A DNA stretch of 64,000 nt. Origin: Haematobia irritans. Its lineage: Eukaryota > Arthropoda > Insecta > Diptera > Muscidae. This document shows, piece after piece, positions 32,151 through 41,837 of the stretch (the first letter of the stretch is position 1; each line of letters opens with the position of its first letter). Location: contig NC_134398.1 of assembly GCF_050003625.1 (NCBI RefSeq), positions 64,736,891 to 64,800,890 of the forward strand, written 5' to 3'. The notes beneath the pieces were generated by a model. That model did no database searches and was not told where the DNA came from. It saw only the letters and a list, made by a program, of their open reading frames with translations. A program made the translations under genes and the position numbers.

Positions 32151-32443
32151 ACCGATTCTGTAATCGATTTTTAAGAATGATTTTGGAAAAGAAGAAATCA
32201 GCGGTTCGGCAGCTTGGCTATTGTCGCAATTGTTTAGCCCGTTCTCACAGCAGCGAAATGTGTTCATCCTCACTGCGTTGTAAAAAATGTGGGCTCCGGC
32301 ATCAATCGCTATTGCATCCGGACCTAGCAGAAACCATTTCGACCAAGCAGCGAGTCGAACTTAAAACATTTCAAACCAATACAAATCGTCAATTGGTTAA
32401 TAAAATGAAATCAGCCTACGAGGTTTTATCGATGGAGCTATGA
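32138..32443 (+). CDS. CCHC zinc-knuckle protein fragment, Gag-like or host exon
   Basis: A 101-codon plus-strand frame, open from a non-ATG codon; the first ATG is at codon 14. Motifs: HYRFCNRFLRM (a pattern like HPLRxCxxF that precedes zinc knuckles in this protein group), then YCRNCLARSHSSEMC, a CX2CX4HX4C zinc knuckle, then CKKCGLRHQSLLH, a CX2CX3HX4H pair, and a ~40-residue polar tail ending at TGA. This double arrangement is known from BEL/Pao Gag proteins and from fly host proteins derived from them; it would bind RNA or single-stranded DNA. The 5' part is cut off by the DINE-like stub at 32099-32150, so upstream cysteines are missing. It could be the last exon of a host gene, a domesticated gag or a plain retrotransposon relic. 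No stop interrupts it. Confidence 0.5.
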   Translation: MNSHYRFCNRFLRMILEKKKSAVRQLGYCRNCLARSHSSEMCSSSLRCKKCGLRHQSLLHPDLAETISTKQRVELKTFQTNTNRQLVNKMKSAYEVLSMEL

Positions 32444-32446
32444 AGG

Positions 32447-33039
32447 CTCTTGCAATGGTAGAAATGGTCATGTAAATACATAGCACATTCGTGCAACGAC
32501 CGGCAGTATGTTCAACATAGTTGAACCAAAATTCTAACTTCTACAATATAAATAAATTTGAATTATATTCCATCAAGTTAGTAATTAAGTTTGAAAAGTA
32601 TTGCAGTTGCCACTAGTAAATTTCACTCTTTTATAATTTATTGTCAACACTGAATTTCATAGTATATTTTAGTTATTAATTTCATACGAACCGGACTGAA
32701 GTGGAAACTCAACCACCACCCAGTCGCTCTCTTTTTACATCAACCATTGAAGAGGTACCACGTAATTGGATAAACAAATATATCTTGAATTAAGGAAATA
32801 TTATCTCTTTTATTTTTTTGGTCTCAACTCTTGCGGCTCATTGACATCTCGTACATGAGTCGAAACCAATTTTGGAATCTTTAAAGGGCAAAAGAGCAAA
32901 TATAATTAGTACCCGTTTTATTGATCCATACTCCTGGGAAACTGCAGCCCACATTGTTACACGACTTCTCTTTCGACGATCTAACCTGGACAAGTCAGAA
33001 AGATCAAAGGGTTTTTCAGTTTCCTTAGAAAACTCTTCG
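32447..33039. other. unassigned, possible 3' region of the zinc-knuckle frame
   Basis: An AATAAA occurs at about 32551 within ATATAAATAAATTTG, about 105 bp after the stop. 32690-33040 is less AT-rich; no frame or repeat is recognised. Confidence 0.3.
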
Positions 33040-33738
33040 TCGTAGCGGGTTGATAATATATATAATTTCAGGGGATCAGCAGATCTATTTAACCAGTACG
33101 CTCCCGAAGATAAATTTAAAGATTCTACCTACACTCAAAAAAGTGAACTCTCTCTTTCACTAAAGCCAATTTAACGTTATTTTAGTTCATGAAATTATTA
33201 TGTTTTTAAAGTTTCCTTTACTCTAATAATTAAAAAAAAAAACAGGAAAAAATTATATTCTAATGAAGCATAAAGATTTACTAATTCCGTACTTCTCACA
33301 AAATAGTTCGTCATTTCTTTAAATTTGTAAATTTTATTATAAATGCGCACATCTTGAACTTCGTATCCAACTAAAGACATTCTTGCAATTTTTAACTCCA
33401 ATTTTTTCCTTCAAACTACAAAATTTTCTTTAACAAATTAAAAAAATTAATTATGTTTAATAAATTTTCTTGCATTTGTCGAAAAATATTTAATTATTTT
33501 TGTGATACCGGCGTGATGCCGTTGGGAATTTTCAAAAAGTGGCACAAAAAGTGGCAAACGTCGAAAAAAGGGGCACAATTATTTTTGAAAAGTGGCACAA
33601 AAAGTGGCACATTCTTTTTATTAACTTATACAAAAAAAAGAAAACTTAAGAAATAAATACTGCTATGAGGTCATGTTAAAATATATTTTGCGAATTCATA
33701 CAAATTGGTGAACAAATCCTATTTAAAATTATTTTTTA

Positions 33739-33848
33739 AGCGTCTATAAAGTAATCAGGCCTTTCAATTATATCTTTAAATTTATTTACGATATCAAAAT
33801 AATTTATATCATCATTGGTTTTTAAGTAATGCGGAACCCCCTTTTCTT
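33739..33848 (-). pseudogene. short coding-like relic within the hAT-like element
   Basis: Minus-strand open text EKGVPHYLKTNDDINYFDIV then NKFKDIIERPDYFIDA and a stop. Amino-acid content looks like real protein rather than chance translation, and the position near the element's end suits a transposase C-terminus, but I cannot match it to the hAT dimerisation motif. Confidence 0.3.
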
Positions 33849-34070
33849 CAGTTTTTTGTCATTTATGTCAATTCATGGTAAAATTTGTCCACAACTTTCG
33901 GATTGTGATGTCGTTTTGTGACCTATCTATATTGTTTTAATGTTTTTAATATACAAAGAATTTTTATAGTCGATATCTGCTAAATCACGTTTTTACAAAC
34001 TTTCTTACAAAATTTATGTATATTTTTAATAGAATATTTTTGTTAAATATAATTAATAAACAATTTAAGG

Positions 34071-34245
34071 TAAGCACTATGTTCGATTTTCGAGTTGAAA
34101 TTTTCGCAGTTACTTTACTAAAACAGTTCAATATAAAGCAGATAAATTAACTCAATAACTCAATCATTTATAATTTTGATTATTTCAGGAAAAGTAATCG
34201 CGAAAATAAAGTGATTTTCAACTCGAAAACCGAACATAGTACTCA
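34071..34245. mobile_element. palindromic miniature element
   Basis: Left arm TAAGCACTATGTTCGATTTT, CGAGTTGAAATTTTCGC; right arm, in reverse complement, GTGAGTACTATGTTCGGTTT, TCGAGTTGAAAATCACTTTA. About 50-bp imperfect arms surround a ~65-bp centre. Flanks TTTAAGG and GTTTAGG suggest a short duplication. Non-coding foldback element inside the hAT-like element. Confidence 0.75.
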
Positions 34246-35261
34246 CGTTTAGGAGGATTCGCTTTGGAATGTTTTGTTAACGGTATTCATACTTTTGATA
34301 ATATAAACTAAAAATTTAAGATAAATCTTTGGTATTTGAAAGAGCATTTTGGATCTTTAACATATACTTTCTCTAATTTCTTAGGACACTTTTCTTCCAA
34401 TTTTTCTCTAATGAGGTAATGCTTCAATACTGTCCACTGTTCCAGCATTCATTTTGAGGAATATAGTAGAATTGGAACAATCTGTCTCAAAGGGCGATTG
34501 CAATTTTGTCTAAGTGGGTCCTTATGGGATCCACCATCAATTATTTCCTGCGGTCGTAATACAAACCTTAAACATTTTCATATTTATCCTGATATTTCAT
34601 GCCACAATAAATTTGGCATATTCAAAGTACGGTTTACCAAATAAGTTGAATCGTAACTGTTCACGTAATAAGAATTAATGAGCGAAGGCTGTTGGTGCAC
34701 AATATTAAATTTTCTTAATAACACATCTATGGTGATAACTACCCATAATATTTAAACTTTTGAAAAAGTGGCACGAATTATTGGAAAAGTGGCACAAAAT
34801 CGTAAAAAGTATCACATTTAGTGGCACAAACAAAAAGTGGCGCAAAAGTGGCACCGCCCAAGAAAAGTGGCAAATTTGCCACTAAAGTGGCACAACGGTA
34901 ACGCTGGATGCCAGCGTTTGTAACACTGTTTAGTTAAAATTTTCTAAAAATTTTAAAAATTTTCTAAAATAAACCAAAATTTTCTTCCTGGTGGGTTTAC
35001 TGTTTTTTCAGTGTATGAAGACTAGATCATATTCTGGATCTATAATAACTATTTTTGTTTGAGTTTTAGAGGAATCATAAAAATCTTGTGTAAATGTGCA
35101 AGAAAATGGTGAAATAACGCCTTGATTTGTAGTCTAAAATCTGGAAAAGTTACTTTCAGTTTCATGTAATTTTCATTATCAATACGCCTTCGTATAGAAA
35201 TCGGTCTATATGGAGGCCTTAAAATGGATCGATAAAAACAAAATCCGTCACAATTCCAGGG

Positions 35262-35516
35262 ACATAAAATGTTTGTAAATATAATATGCTTGAATGCAAA
35301 CATATATTAATTTAGAAATAGCCTATAAACATATATGTGTTTAAAATTTCATTAAATTTTTTTTCTACCCGTGTATGCCTAAGGTGAAACATAATACGTT
35401 TGAACAATATAAACAAAATTTTATTTAGATCAATCCGGAAAATATATATGCTTGAAGCAAAATAAGTTTGGGGTATATGTTGCAGAAGCGATTTTTTTTT
35501 TTTGAAGGTGCATATT
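35262..35516 (-). mobile_element. family E fragment
   Basis: GGGACATAAAATGTTTGTAA, ATATAATATGCTTGAATGCA, then a short-form middle and the right end GCAGAAGCGATTTTTTTTTT then TGAAGGTG. The CACGG end is missing. Confidence 0.65.
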
Positions 35517-35689
35517 TAAAGAAACACTTCGTTTAAAAGACAACAAAGAATTTTAGTTGCAAAAGTCAGATACTTTTATTGCTTGCATACATATAAACAT
35601 TATAACATCTGCATAGTTTATAACCTAATATAACCCCCTATTACTAGCTTTAATGGTCATCATTCGTTGCCACAATAAATTTTTATTTT
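35517..35689. other. no feature recognised
   Basis: Unassigned AT-rich DNA. Confidence 0.3.
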
Positions 35690-36797
35690 GGACCAACATT
35701 TTTCCAATGTTGGACCAAAATTCGTACCAGCGGACCAATTTAAATTAATATAATTTAAAAGTTAAAATTTTCCCAAAATTTTACTTTGATAAAAAATGTT
35801 GTCAAATTTTTATTTCTATAGAAAATTTTGTCCAAATTTTATTTCTATAGAAAATTTTATCAAAATTTTATTTCTATAAAACATATGGTCAAAATTTTAT
35901 TTCTATAGAAAATTTTGACGAAATGTTACTTATGTGAAAATTTTGTTAAAATTTTATTTCTGTAGAAAATTTTATTTAAATTTTAGTTCGTTAGAAAATT
36001 TAGCCAAAAGTTCATTTCTGTAGAAAATTTTGTCAATTTTTGTTGTATAGATAATTTAGCCAAAATTTTATGTCTATAGAAAATTTATTACCTTCTGTTT
36101 TCTTTTTGTAAATTCAAGCTCGGGGTCAAAGTTTTATTTTTATTTTCTGTTTTATTTTTATTTTCTGTTTCTGTTTAATATTACATACTTACGAAATAAA
36201 TAAATAAAATTAAAACCTATGGCACTGGTGTTGTCCTCTTAATTCTTTTGTTGCTACCACACTGCCTTGTTTGTTTTGTTTGTCTTGCAATTATAAGCTT
36301 GTAACTCTGAGCGAGATTGTCGACGTCCGTCTTCTTTAGCCAAAATTTTATTTCTATTGAAAATTTTGCAATATTTTATTTCTATAAAAAATTTGTCAAA
36401 TTTTATTTCTATAGATAGTAATGTTATATAGTAATTTCTATATAACATTTTTACAAAATTGCCTTCCTATACAAAATTTTTGCATAATTTTCTATCTATA
36501 TAAAATTGTTTTAAAGTTTAATTCTATACAAAATTTTGGCAAAATTTTATTCCTATAGAAAATATTGTTAAAATTATATTTCTATAGATATTTTTGTCAA
36601 AATTTTATTTCTACAGAATATTTTGTCAAAATTTTATTTCAATGGAAAATTTTGTCAAAATTTTATTTCAATGGAACATTTAAAAAATACCGAAAATGGA
36701 CCAGAATTAACTAAATTCCATTTGGTCCGACCATCGGACCAAAATTACAAATGAATAATTTTTTGGACCAATTTTGGTCCGATCGACCAAAATGGCA
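35690..36797. repeat. GGACCAA-bounded element filled with a 29-bp degenerate array
   Basis: Both ends carry GGACCAA/TTGGTCC motifs (35695-35745 and 36698-36790), and CGTTGCCACAATAAATTTTT at left opposes AATGGCAACCCTAG at right, suggesting inverted termini with GTTGCCA. The interior is some 25 degenerate copies of a 29-bp unit, approximately TTTTATTTCTATAGAAAATT then TTGTCAAAA. Each unit is itself near-palindromic (CTATAG). A non-repetitive block at 36085-36335 interrupts the array. Isolated units also occur at 49146-49195 and 50836-50870. Confidence 0.75.
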
Positions 36798-36862
36798 ACC
36801 CTAGTAGGAAGACAATAATTTAATTATTTCACTTGTAGGTGTAACATTATGACACTCATCAT

Positions 36863-37020
36863 TTAAGTAATATTTAACTTTGTCTTAAATCTTAAAATGC
36901 TTTCAGCTCTTGATGTTAATATACGATTTCTTAATATGTTTTTAACTATGTCGAACATTGAAAATGTCCTTTCAACACAAGCATTTGAAAAAAGGTGGTG
37001 TAAGTTATACTGGTTTATAT
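36863..37020 (-). pseudogene. hAT transposase C-terminal dimerisation domain fragment
   Basis: Minus-strand reading: INQYNLHHLFSNACVERTFS, MFDIVKNILRNRILTSRAES, ILRFKTKLNIT, stop (36863-36865). The SNACVERTFS motif followed by a basic NRIL segment and a final alpha-helical stretch is the characteristic C-terminus of hAT-superfamily transposases. The frame is open for at least 50 codons. The catalytic domain and the zinc-finger region are not found upstream. It may belong with the GGACCAA-bounded DNA at 35690-36797 or be an independent relic. Confidence 0.8.
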
Positions 37021-38654
37021 ATAGGAACTTGGGTTGAAGCAACTTTTTGTTTGCAAGTTTATGCCAGAATTGTTCAAAATTATAAGTTGTAACATATTTT
37101 TACCCCTAAAAATCCCACCAAACGTGAAAACAACAACAAAATTTGGAAGGAAAATCCGCAACTTGGCGAGCGGAATGTTCTCAAGGATCGGTAAATCCTT
37201 GAGAAGATTCCGGGAACTTGTCATCAAACCAACTTTTTGTGTCATATGTCTTCCAAAAGCAATAGTTTATCTAAACGAGGAATTTCTGTTTTCCACAAAA
37301 CACGGTATAGAGTAACTCGGAGTAATGCTATATGTGTGTCATAGCGGAAACTAACTAACAACAAATTCAATATGTTTGGTAGAGGGTGTAATTTAGTCGA
37401 TAATGCCCCCACTATAATACTTTTTTCTCTTATTTTGTTATACTATGATTATATCTGTTTTAAGAAAACTTGTTTTTTTTTCTATCGCAAACATCATCTC
37501 CAAACACGTACATGCCTAGCTTGCCTATTTTGATATCACAATGCCAGAAGGAGTTAAAAAGTAACAAACATTGATATTGACAAAGGCAAATTTTTCTCTT
37601 ATTTATTGCTGAATATTTATTTGTTTTATTGCCTTCAAAATGTATTTAATTTTGATTCATTATTACTTCTGTTTTGTTATTGAGATTTTTAAAAAATCTT
37701 GTTTGTTTTTATAATCGTTCTAGACATTTGCGTGGTGTAAGCCCTAAGGGCCAAATTTATTGTTTTCAATAACGAAGCAAATTCATACAGAATTGATTTA
37801 AGTCCATAGAAGATCAGAAAGAAAGGATTAACAAAGAAAATAATGAGCTCTTGTGTCGCATATTTAAAAATTTAAAAATGCCTTTGATACTGGTTTTTCT
37901 TAATGGTTGAATTTACCATGGGTTCAACGTACATTGAACTGTCTTTTTGGGCGCCTTGTTAAATATATAAAATGCGGGGGAACATTTATTTTGTTTGAAA
38001 AAAAATGAAAGAAATGCTCGTAATATTATAAATGAAAACAAAAAAACTTCTAAACTGTGGATACACCTACTTTGTCGTTCTCTTCCTAATCTCGAAAGTT
38101 ATTGTTAAATGATAGTTCTTTTATAACCGTAAAAATCCAGTGGAAACCCCTTCAGGCGTAGCGCTCTAACAAATAGTTAATACAAATTGAACGTATTCAT
38201 CGTTAATACAAAAAAAAAAACAGAAATTAAAATATAAGAAAGCGTTCATAAAAAGACAGTGTTCTTTCAAGAAAAACGATTGCTCCTACGCAGCAAATTT
38301 GGAATATATTGAAACATATTATTTCCATTTTTTGTTCCACTCAAAAGTAAGAAACGGAGCACCAGGCGTTTGCAACTAAAGTTGTTTGTTTTCTTTAAAC
38401 GAAGTTTTTTAAATGCGCTTTGTATTAGTATATATAGGACATGCTTGGGAATATATAGGAGCTACAAGGCCATGCGATTTTCCGTCCGCGCTAAAAGTAA
38501 AATCTCTGATTTGCTTCTTTAACATTCTTTAAACTACGGAAGAGGAAGTGGTGAGAGCTAACTTCATAATGAGAGCTATGAAATTAGCCAGATAATCAAA
38601 AAATATTTGAGCTAGTTTTACGAAATTGGTTTACATATTGTAAAAGACGTCGCC
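37021..38654. other. AT-rich, no gene recognised
   Basis: The 93-codon frame at 37034-37315 and its minus-strand partner show no known motif. No family repeat is evident. Confidence 0.35.
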
Positions 38655-39282
38655 ATTACAATAAAGTCTAAAGTGGGGCGGGGCCGATTATGTTATACCC
38701 TTCACCACAGAGTTTAAATCGATCGGAAGATGTATATGGGAGCTATATCTAAATCCCAACCAATTTCAACCAAACTTGGCATACTTGACGACACCATCAG
38801 TTCTACTCGTTGTGCAAAAAATTCCATAAAATTCCATATCGGACAAAAGATATATACGGGAGCTATATATAAATCTTAACCGAGTTTGCACGATTTACGG
38901 GACTCACAAAACATTCAGATGTACGAAATTTTAGGAAAATCGGTTCATAAATACGTCAATTATGACCAAATCGGTGATAAATATATATGGCAGTTATATC
39001 TAAATCTGAACCGATTTTTTCCTAAATCAATAGGGATCGTCTTTGATCCGAATAACGACCCTCTGCCAAATTCGAGGATGATCGAACATAAACTACAAGC
39101 TGTACTTTGCACACAGAAATCGATGAACAGACAGACGGACATTGCTAAATCGACTCTGATTTTAATTCTCGGTATAATAGGTATACTAAAAGGATGATCT
39201 ATGACTACTTCTTCTGGACGTTACATACAAATTCACAAACTTATTATGCCGTGTACCACAGTGGTGGTGAAGGGTATAATAA
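38655..39282 (+). mobile_element. DINE-like family 1, short copy B
   Basis: Starts AGTCTAAAGTGGGGCGGGGC then CGATTATGTTATACCC; internal TATATGGGAGCTATATCTAA units; short ACAGACAGACGGACATTGC tract; ends TACCACAGTGGTGGTGAAGG then GTATAAT. A 103-codon frame runs through it but simply follows the repeat. Confidence 0.85.
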
Positions 39283-39298
39283 TAAATAACTTTTTTAC

Positions 39299-39377
39299 CG
39301 TGAAAAAAAAATCCCAACAATGTTTGTAGGTCATAAACTTCGTTTGGGAAGAAAATAGTTTTTTTTTGCGTGTATAG
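39299..39377. mobile_element. family F terminal fragment
   Basis: ACGTTT-like text is reduced; AACTTCGTTTGGGAAGAAAA and TAGTTTTTTTTTGCGTGTA match the right end of the element at 20407-21316. Confidence 0.6.
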
Positions 39378-39741
39378 ATAGAAATTGGAATATTGAGAAC
39401 CACGTTTCTTTAAGTTTTTCTAACATTTTTCAAATGAAATCCGAAATACTGCAAAAACATCACATCTAAAGAACTCATGCGAAATCAATGCAGGGCATGT
39501 CCCAGGATAAGCGCATATAAAATGCATTGCTTCTAATTCGATTTTGTCCTACTCCGGACCAAACAAGGAGAAGATTTTTTATAGTTTCTCACCTAGAGAA
39601 TAAATACGATCACTTCGAACTTGTTCTAAGAATATACAGGGTGACTGATATGTATTGTAACAAAGTAAAGCGCTATATTAATTTAATTTAATTTTATTGT
39701 TCAAAACCAAGAGATGTTTGAAATAACATCAATGTTTAGAA

Positions 39742-39946
39742 TCAGTCTAAATTTGTTCGAGTTTGAATTATGACCTTTAAAGTGTCAACTTTACTCTCTA
39801 TAATTCCTCACGCGAAAAAGTCCAACGGTTTGAGATCCGGAAATTTTTGGTGGACATTGTGCCATCGAAAAGAGGCGAAGAATCTCCTTATGGTTGAAGC
39901 ATCCTGATGAAATATCCATAGTCTGCGATCGAAATGTTTCAATAGT
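39742..39946 (-). pseudogene. Tc1/mariner-superfamily transposase, catalytic C-terminal fragment
   Basis: Minus-strand reading: LLKHFDRRLWIFHQDASTIR, then RFFASFRWHNVHQKFPDLKP, LDFFA, in-frame TGA (39808-39810) where Trp is usual, GIIESKVDTLKV, stop at 39742-39744. WIFHQD carries the second catalytic Asp and PLDFFA(W)G the third acidic residue, an Asp. Only 26 residues separate them against the usual 34 or more, so a small deletion is likely. The last residue class (Asp after PL) and the (W)G motif suit the mariner-related groups rather than Himar1 itself. Pseudogene. Confidence 0.78.
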
Positions 39947-40349
39947 GGGATGATAAGTTGAAATGGTACTAAATTTCGAAAAAAGTACTTTTCTGAACCA
40001 AAAAGTACTTTATAGAATTTGTGAAAGCAATACTCTCTTTAAAGCATAAAACGCCATGGTATGGTATTTTCTAATGAAAGATGGCAATTTGGATAATTTA
40101 GTTAGCATAAAAAAAATGTTTATAAAAATCAATACAGCCAAGAAATTTGTTTAAAAAATTTAAAGTGGAAAACTACAGATAATTAACGTTATACTGTCTC
40201 GACACTACAGTCCTGATTCTGAGACGGGCGGACTGATGTTTAAATTTAAATTTACGAATATAAAAATTTTTAAAAACTTGTACAAAATGCGGGGGTACCA
40301 TGGTACTTTCTTTACTCAAATAGTACAAAAGTGTTTATTTTATCATCCC
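39947..40349. mobile_element. small TIR insertion bounded by GGGATGATAA
   Basis: GGGATGATAAGTTGAAATGG at the left and, in reverse, GGGATGATAAAATAAACACT at the right. Subterminal GTAC motifs (AAAAGTACTTTTCTG, AAAAAGTACTTTATAG; GTACCATGGTACTTTC) occur on both sides. It interrupts the transposase remnant. No coding content. Target duplication not evident. Confidence 0.65.
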
Positions 40350-40599
40350 TAGCTGACGACATGTTACCGTTAACATATACGGTCGATTAATACGAATGAT
40401 CGATTAATACGTGCGAGGAGCTATCATCAGCCGTTACGGCGGAACAGACAATCGCCATTGGCGGACCTACAGTTTTAGTGACCAATTGGAAGTGTACATT
40501 TTCAACTTAAATAATTTTGGAGCTTTAGGGGCTTTAGCCCAAGTTCAGTTTTCAATCATGCATCTTTTCTCGCTATACACAAAACCACTTTTGTATTCA
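40350..40599. repeat. GC-richer repeat shared with 6968-7060
   Basis: GATTAATACGTGCGAGGAGC, CATCAGCCGTTACGGCGG and GGAAGTGTACATTTTCA parallel the block near 6970-7050. A palindrome-like CGATTAATACGAATGATCGA precedes it. Function and family unknown. Confidence 0.4.
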
Positions 40600-40823
40600 A
40601 TCACAAAATTAATTAATCCAATTAAGTTTTAATTGAAATGTCTTCAATCACAGAAATGATAGTAACAAGCATCATATAATAATTGATACTATTAATTATT
40701 GTTATTAATTTTTGTTTTAGTTAAAACAATTTCTGAATCAATAAAATTTTTAATTGAATATTTTTGAAAATTCAATTAAAATTTTAATTGGAAATATTTT
40801 GGTGAAAATTTTTTCTGTGTATA
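40600..40823. mobile_element. AT-rich TTAATTGA small element
   Basis: CAAAATTAATTAATCCAATT, AGTTTTAATTGAAATGTCTT and a right boundary AATTTTTTCTGTG match the element at 44276-44605 (opposite orientation). Non-coding. Confidence 0.55.
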
Positions 40824-40824
40824 T

Positions 40825-40990
40825 GTTCATCTCACGAGCAAATTTTCTAACACTGCAGCGTGGATTTCGATGAAATCTAGCATCTGCTTTTCGAATCATT
40901 TCTGGTGTTATTACCGTTTTTTCGTCAACTTTTGAGACGCAACTCTGCCAGTATCACCGTAACGAGCAATGGTACGTGGACAAACGATTT
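40825..40990 (-). pseudogene. Tc1/mariner-superfamily transposase, N-terminal helix-turn-helix fragment
   Basis: Minus-strand text TIARYGDTGRVASQKLTKK followed, after a frameshift, by MIRKADARFHRNPRCSVRKF and AREMN. The TIARxxxTGxV segment ends the first helix-turn-helix, and RNPRCSVRKFAREMN is the second DNA-binding motif of this transposase group. It belongs with the catalytic fragment at 39742-39946. Degenerate. Confidence 0.78.
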
Positions 40991-41266
40991 ATTTACATTT
41001 AAATGCGGTAGAACTCTATTGTAACTCTATTGCTTATATTTCTCCGGCTAAATATAAAATAATCATACAATCACGCTAGAATTCCATCACTAATAACTTT
41101 ATTTCTGAATGCAATAGATTAAAATGCCTTTATAAGCTTCTTAACAATAAAATGAATTGTCACTGGAATAAATCTGTCATTTGTAAGAAGAGCGGTTTCG
41201 AAATGATAGCAATCTGAAATTATTTGCAATACATATCAGCAACAATGTACCTTATTTCAGCAAGCA

Positions 41267-41837
41267 CACTCAAAAAAAGTTTACTTGGATCCAAAGATTT
41301 TAACCTTCCTTTAAGGATTTTGGTATTGATTCCGAGCCAAAGATGCTACTTCTTTCAAAAAAATCGTACCTGATTTTAAATCTAGGATAAATAAAATAAA
41401 ATTTATTATAACGATGTAAGTTATCAAATTTTCATTTTCTTTTCGTGGTACATTATAATAAAGCTATTTATGTACGATGAAAATCTAATTTAAAATCCAA
41501 ATTAGATCAGATACTTCCACGTAAAAACGTTTTTGTTTTTTTTTTAATTAAAAACAAAAACTTTAAAACAAAGATGCTATATCCTCAAAATAAGTCTTTC
41601 TCTTAAATCTAAAGATTCAATATTTCAGTAAATTTAAGGACGATTTCTTTAAATCGAAAATGTCTTTCTTTGTCTTAAGGAAAATTTGCCTTAATTCAAA
41701 GACATACAATATTATTAATTTCTATATTAATTAAATTTCGATTATTTTAAAGAAATGTGTCCTCAATATTTTGTAAATTGCGCATCCTAAAATTTAGGTT
41801 ACGTAATCTTTACTATCAAGTAAATATTTTTTCAGTG
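41267..41837 (+). mobile_element. family D TIR element, complete
   Basis: Ends CACTCAAAAAAAGTTTACTT and GTAAATATTTTTTCAGTG; TA follows on the right, CA precedes on the left. 571 bp, non-coding. It begins 20 bp after the Tc1/mariner-type terminus. Confidence 0.83.

Larger units (their letters stand above)
33521..34906. mobile_element. hAT-like element, degraded, nested in family B
   Basis: About 1.39 kb inserted with GATGCC duplicated on both sides (33515-33520 and 34907-34912); an 8-bp duplication GATGCCAG would fit if a few bases were lost at the left end. The right end reads GTGGCACAACGGTAACGCTG, in reverse CAGCGTTACCGTTGTGCCAC, a hAT-like terminus. Both subterminal regions are packed with AAAGTGGCAC units (at least four left, five right), likely transposase-binding or simple amplified motifs. 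The interior has no intact transposase; a small coding relic lies at 33739-33848 and a palindromic element at 34071-34245. Confidence 0.72.
33132..35013 (+). mobile_element. family B element carrying a hAT-like insertion
   Basis: Starts CACTCAAAAAAGTGAACTCT after TA (33130-33131) and ends GGTGGGTTTACTGTTTTTTC then AGTG before TA (35014-35015). About 500 bp belongs to family B; the remainder, 33521-34906, is inserted after GGCGTGATGCC. The intact copy at 23897-24411 reads GGCGTGATGCCAGCGCTTGT there. Confidence 0.88.
33040..35240 (+). mobile_element. DINE-like family 2 fragment split by a nested insertion
   Basis: 33100-33131 (GAAGATAAATTTAAAGATTC, TACC) and 35014-35240 (GAAGACTAGATCATATTCTG, GAGGAATCATAAAAATC, GGAGGCCTTAAAATGG) correspond to 5420-5720 of copy A. 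Between them lies a family B element. Copy A reads TTTCACCTATGAGGAC at the insertion point, so the target was the TA in CCTATG. Confidence 0.75.
39637..41247 (-). mobile_element. Tc1/mariner-superfamily transposon, degraded, with insertions
   Basis: Left end CAGGGTGACTGATATGTATT and right end, in reverse, CATTGTTGCTGATATGTATT; TA flanks both ends. Minus-strand transposase remnants lie at 39742-39946 (catalytic C-terminal part) and 40825-40990 (N-terminal DNA-binding part). The middle has been replaced or interrupted by a GGGATGATAA-bounded insertion (39947-40349) and an AT-rich small element (about 40600-40823). Related fragments lie at 5018-5215 and 27530-27804. Confidence 0.8.

Noticed and set aside
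35790..36680. CRISPR-like periodic array of 29-bp units
   Set aside because: Units are degenerate, lack constant-length unique spacers, and the genome is clearly eukaryotic.
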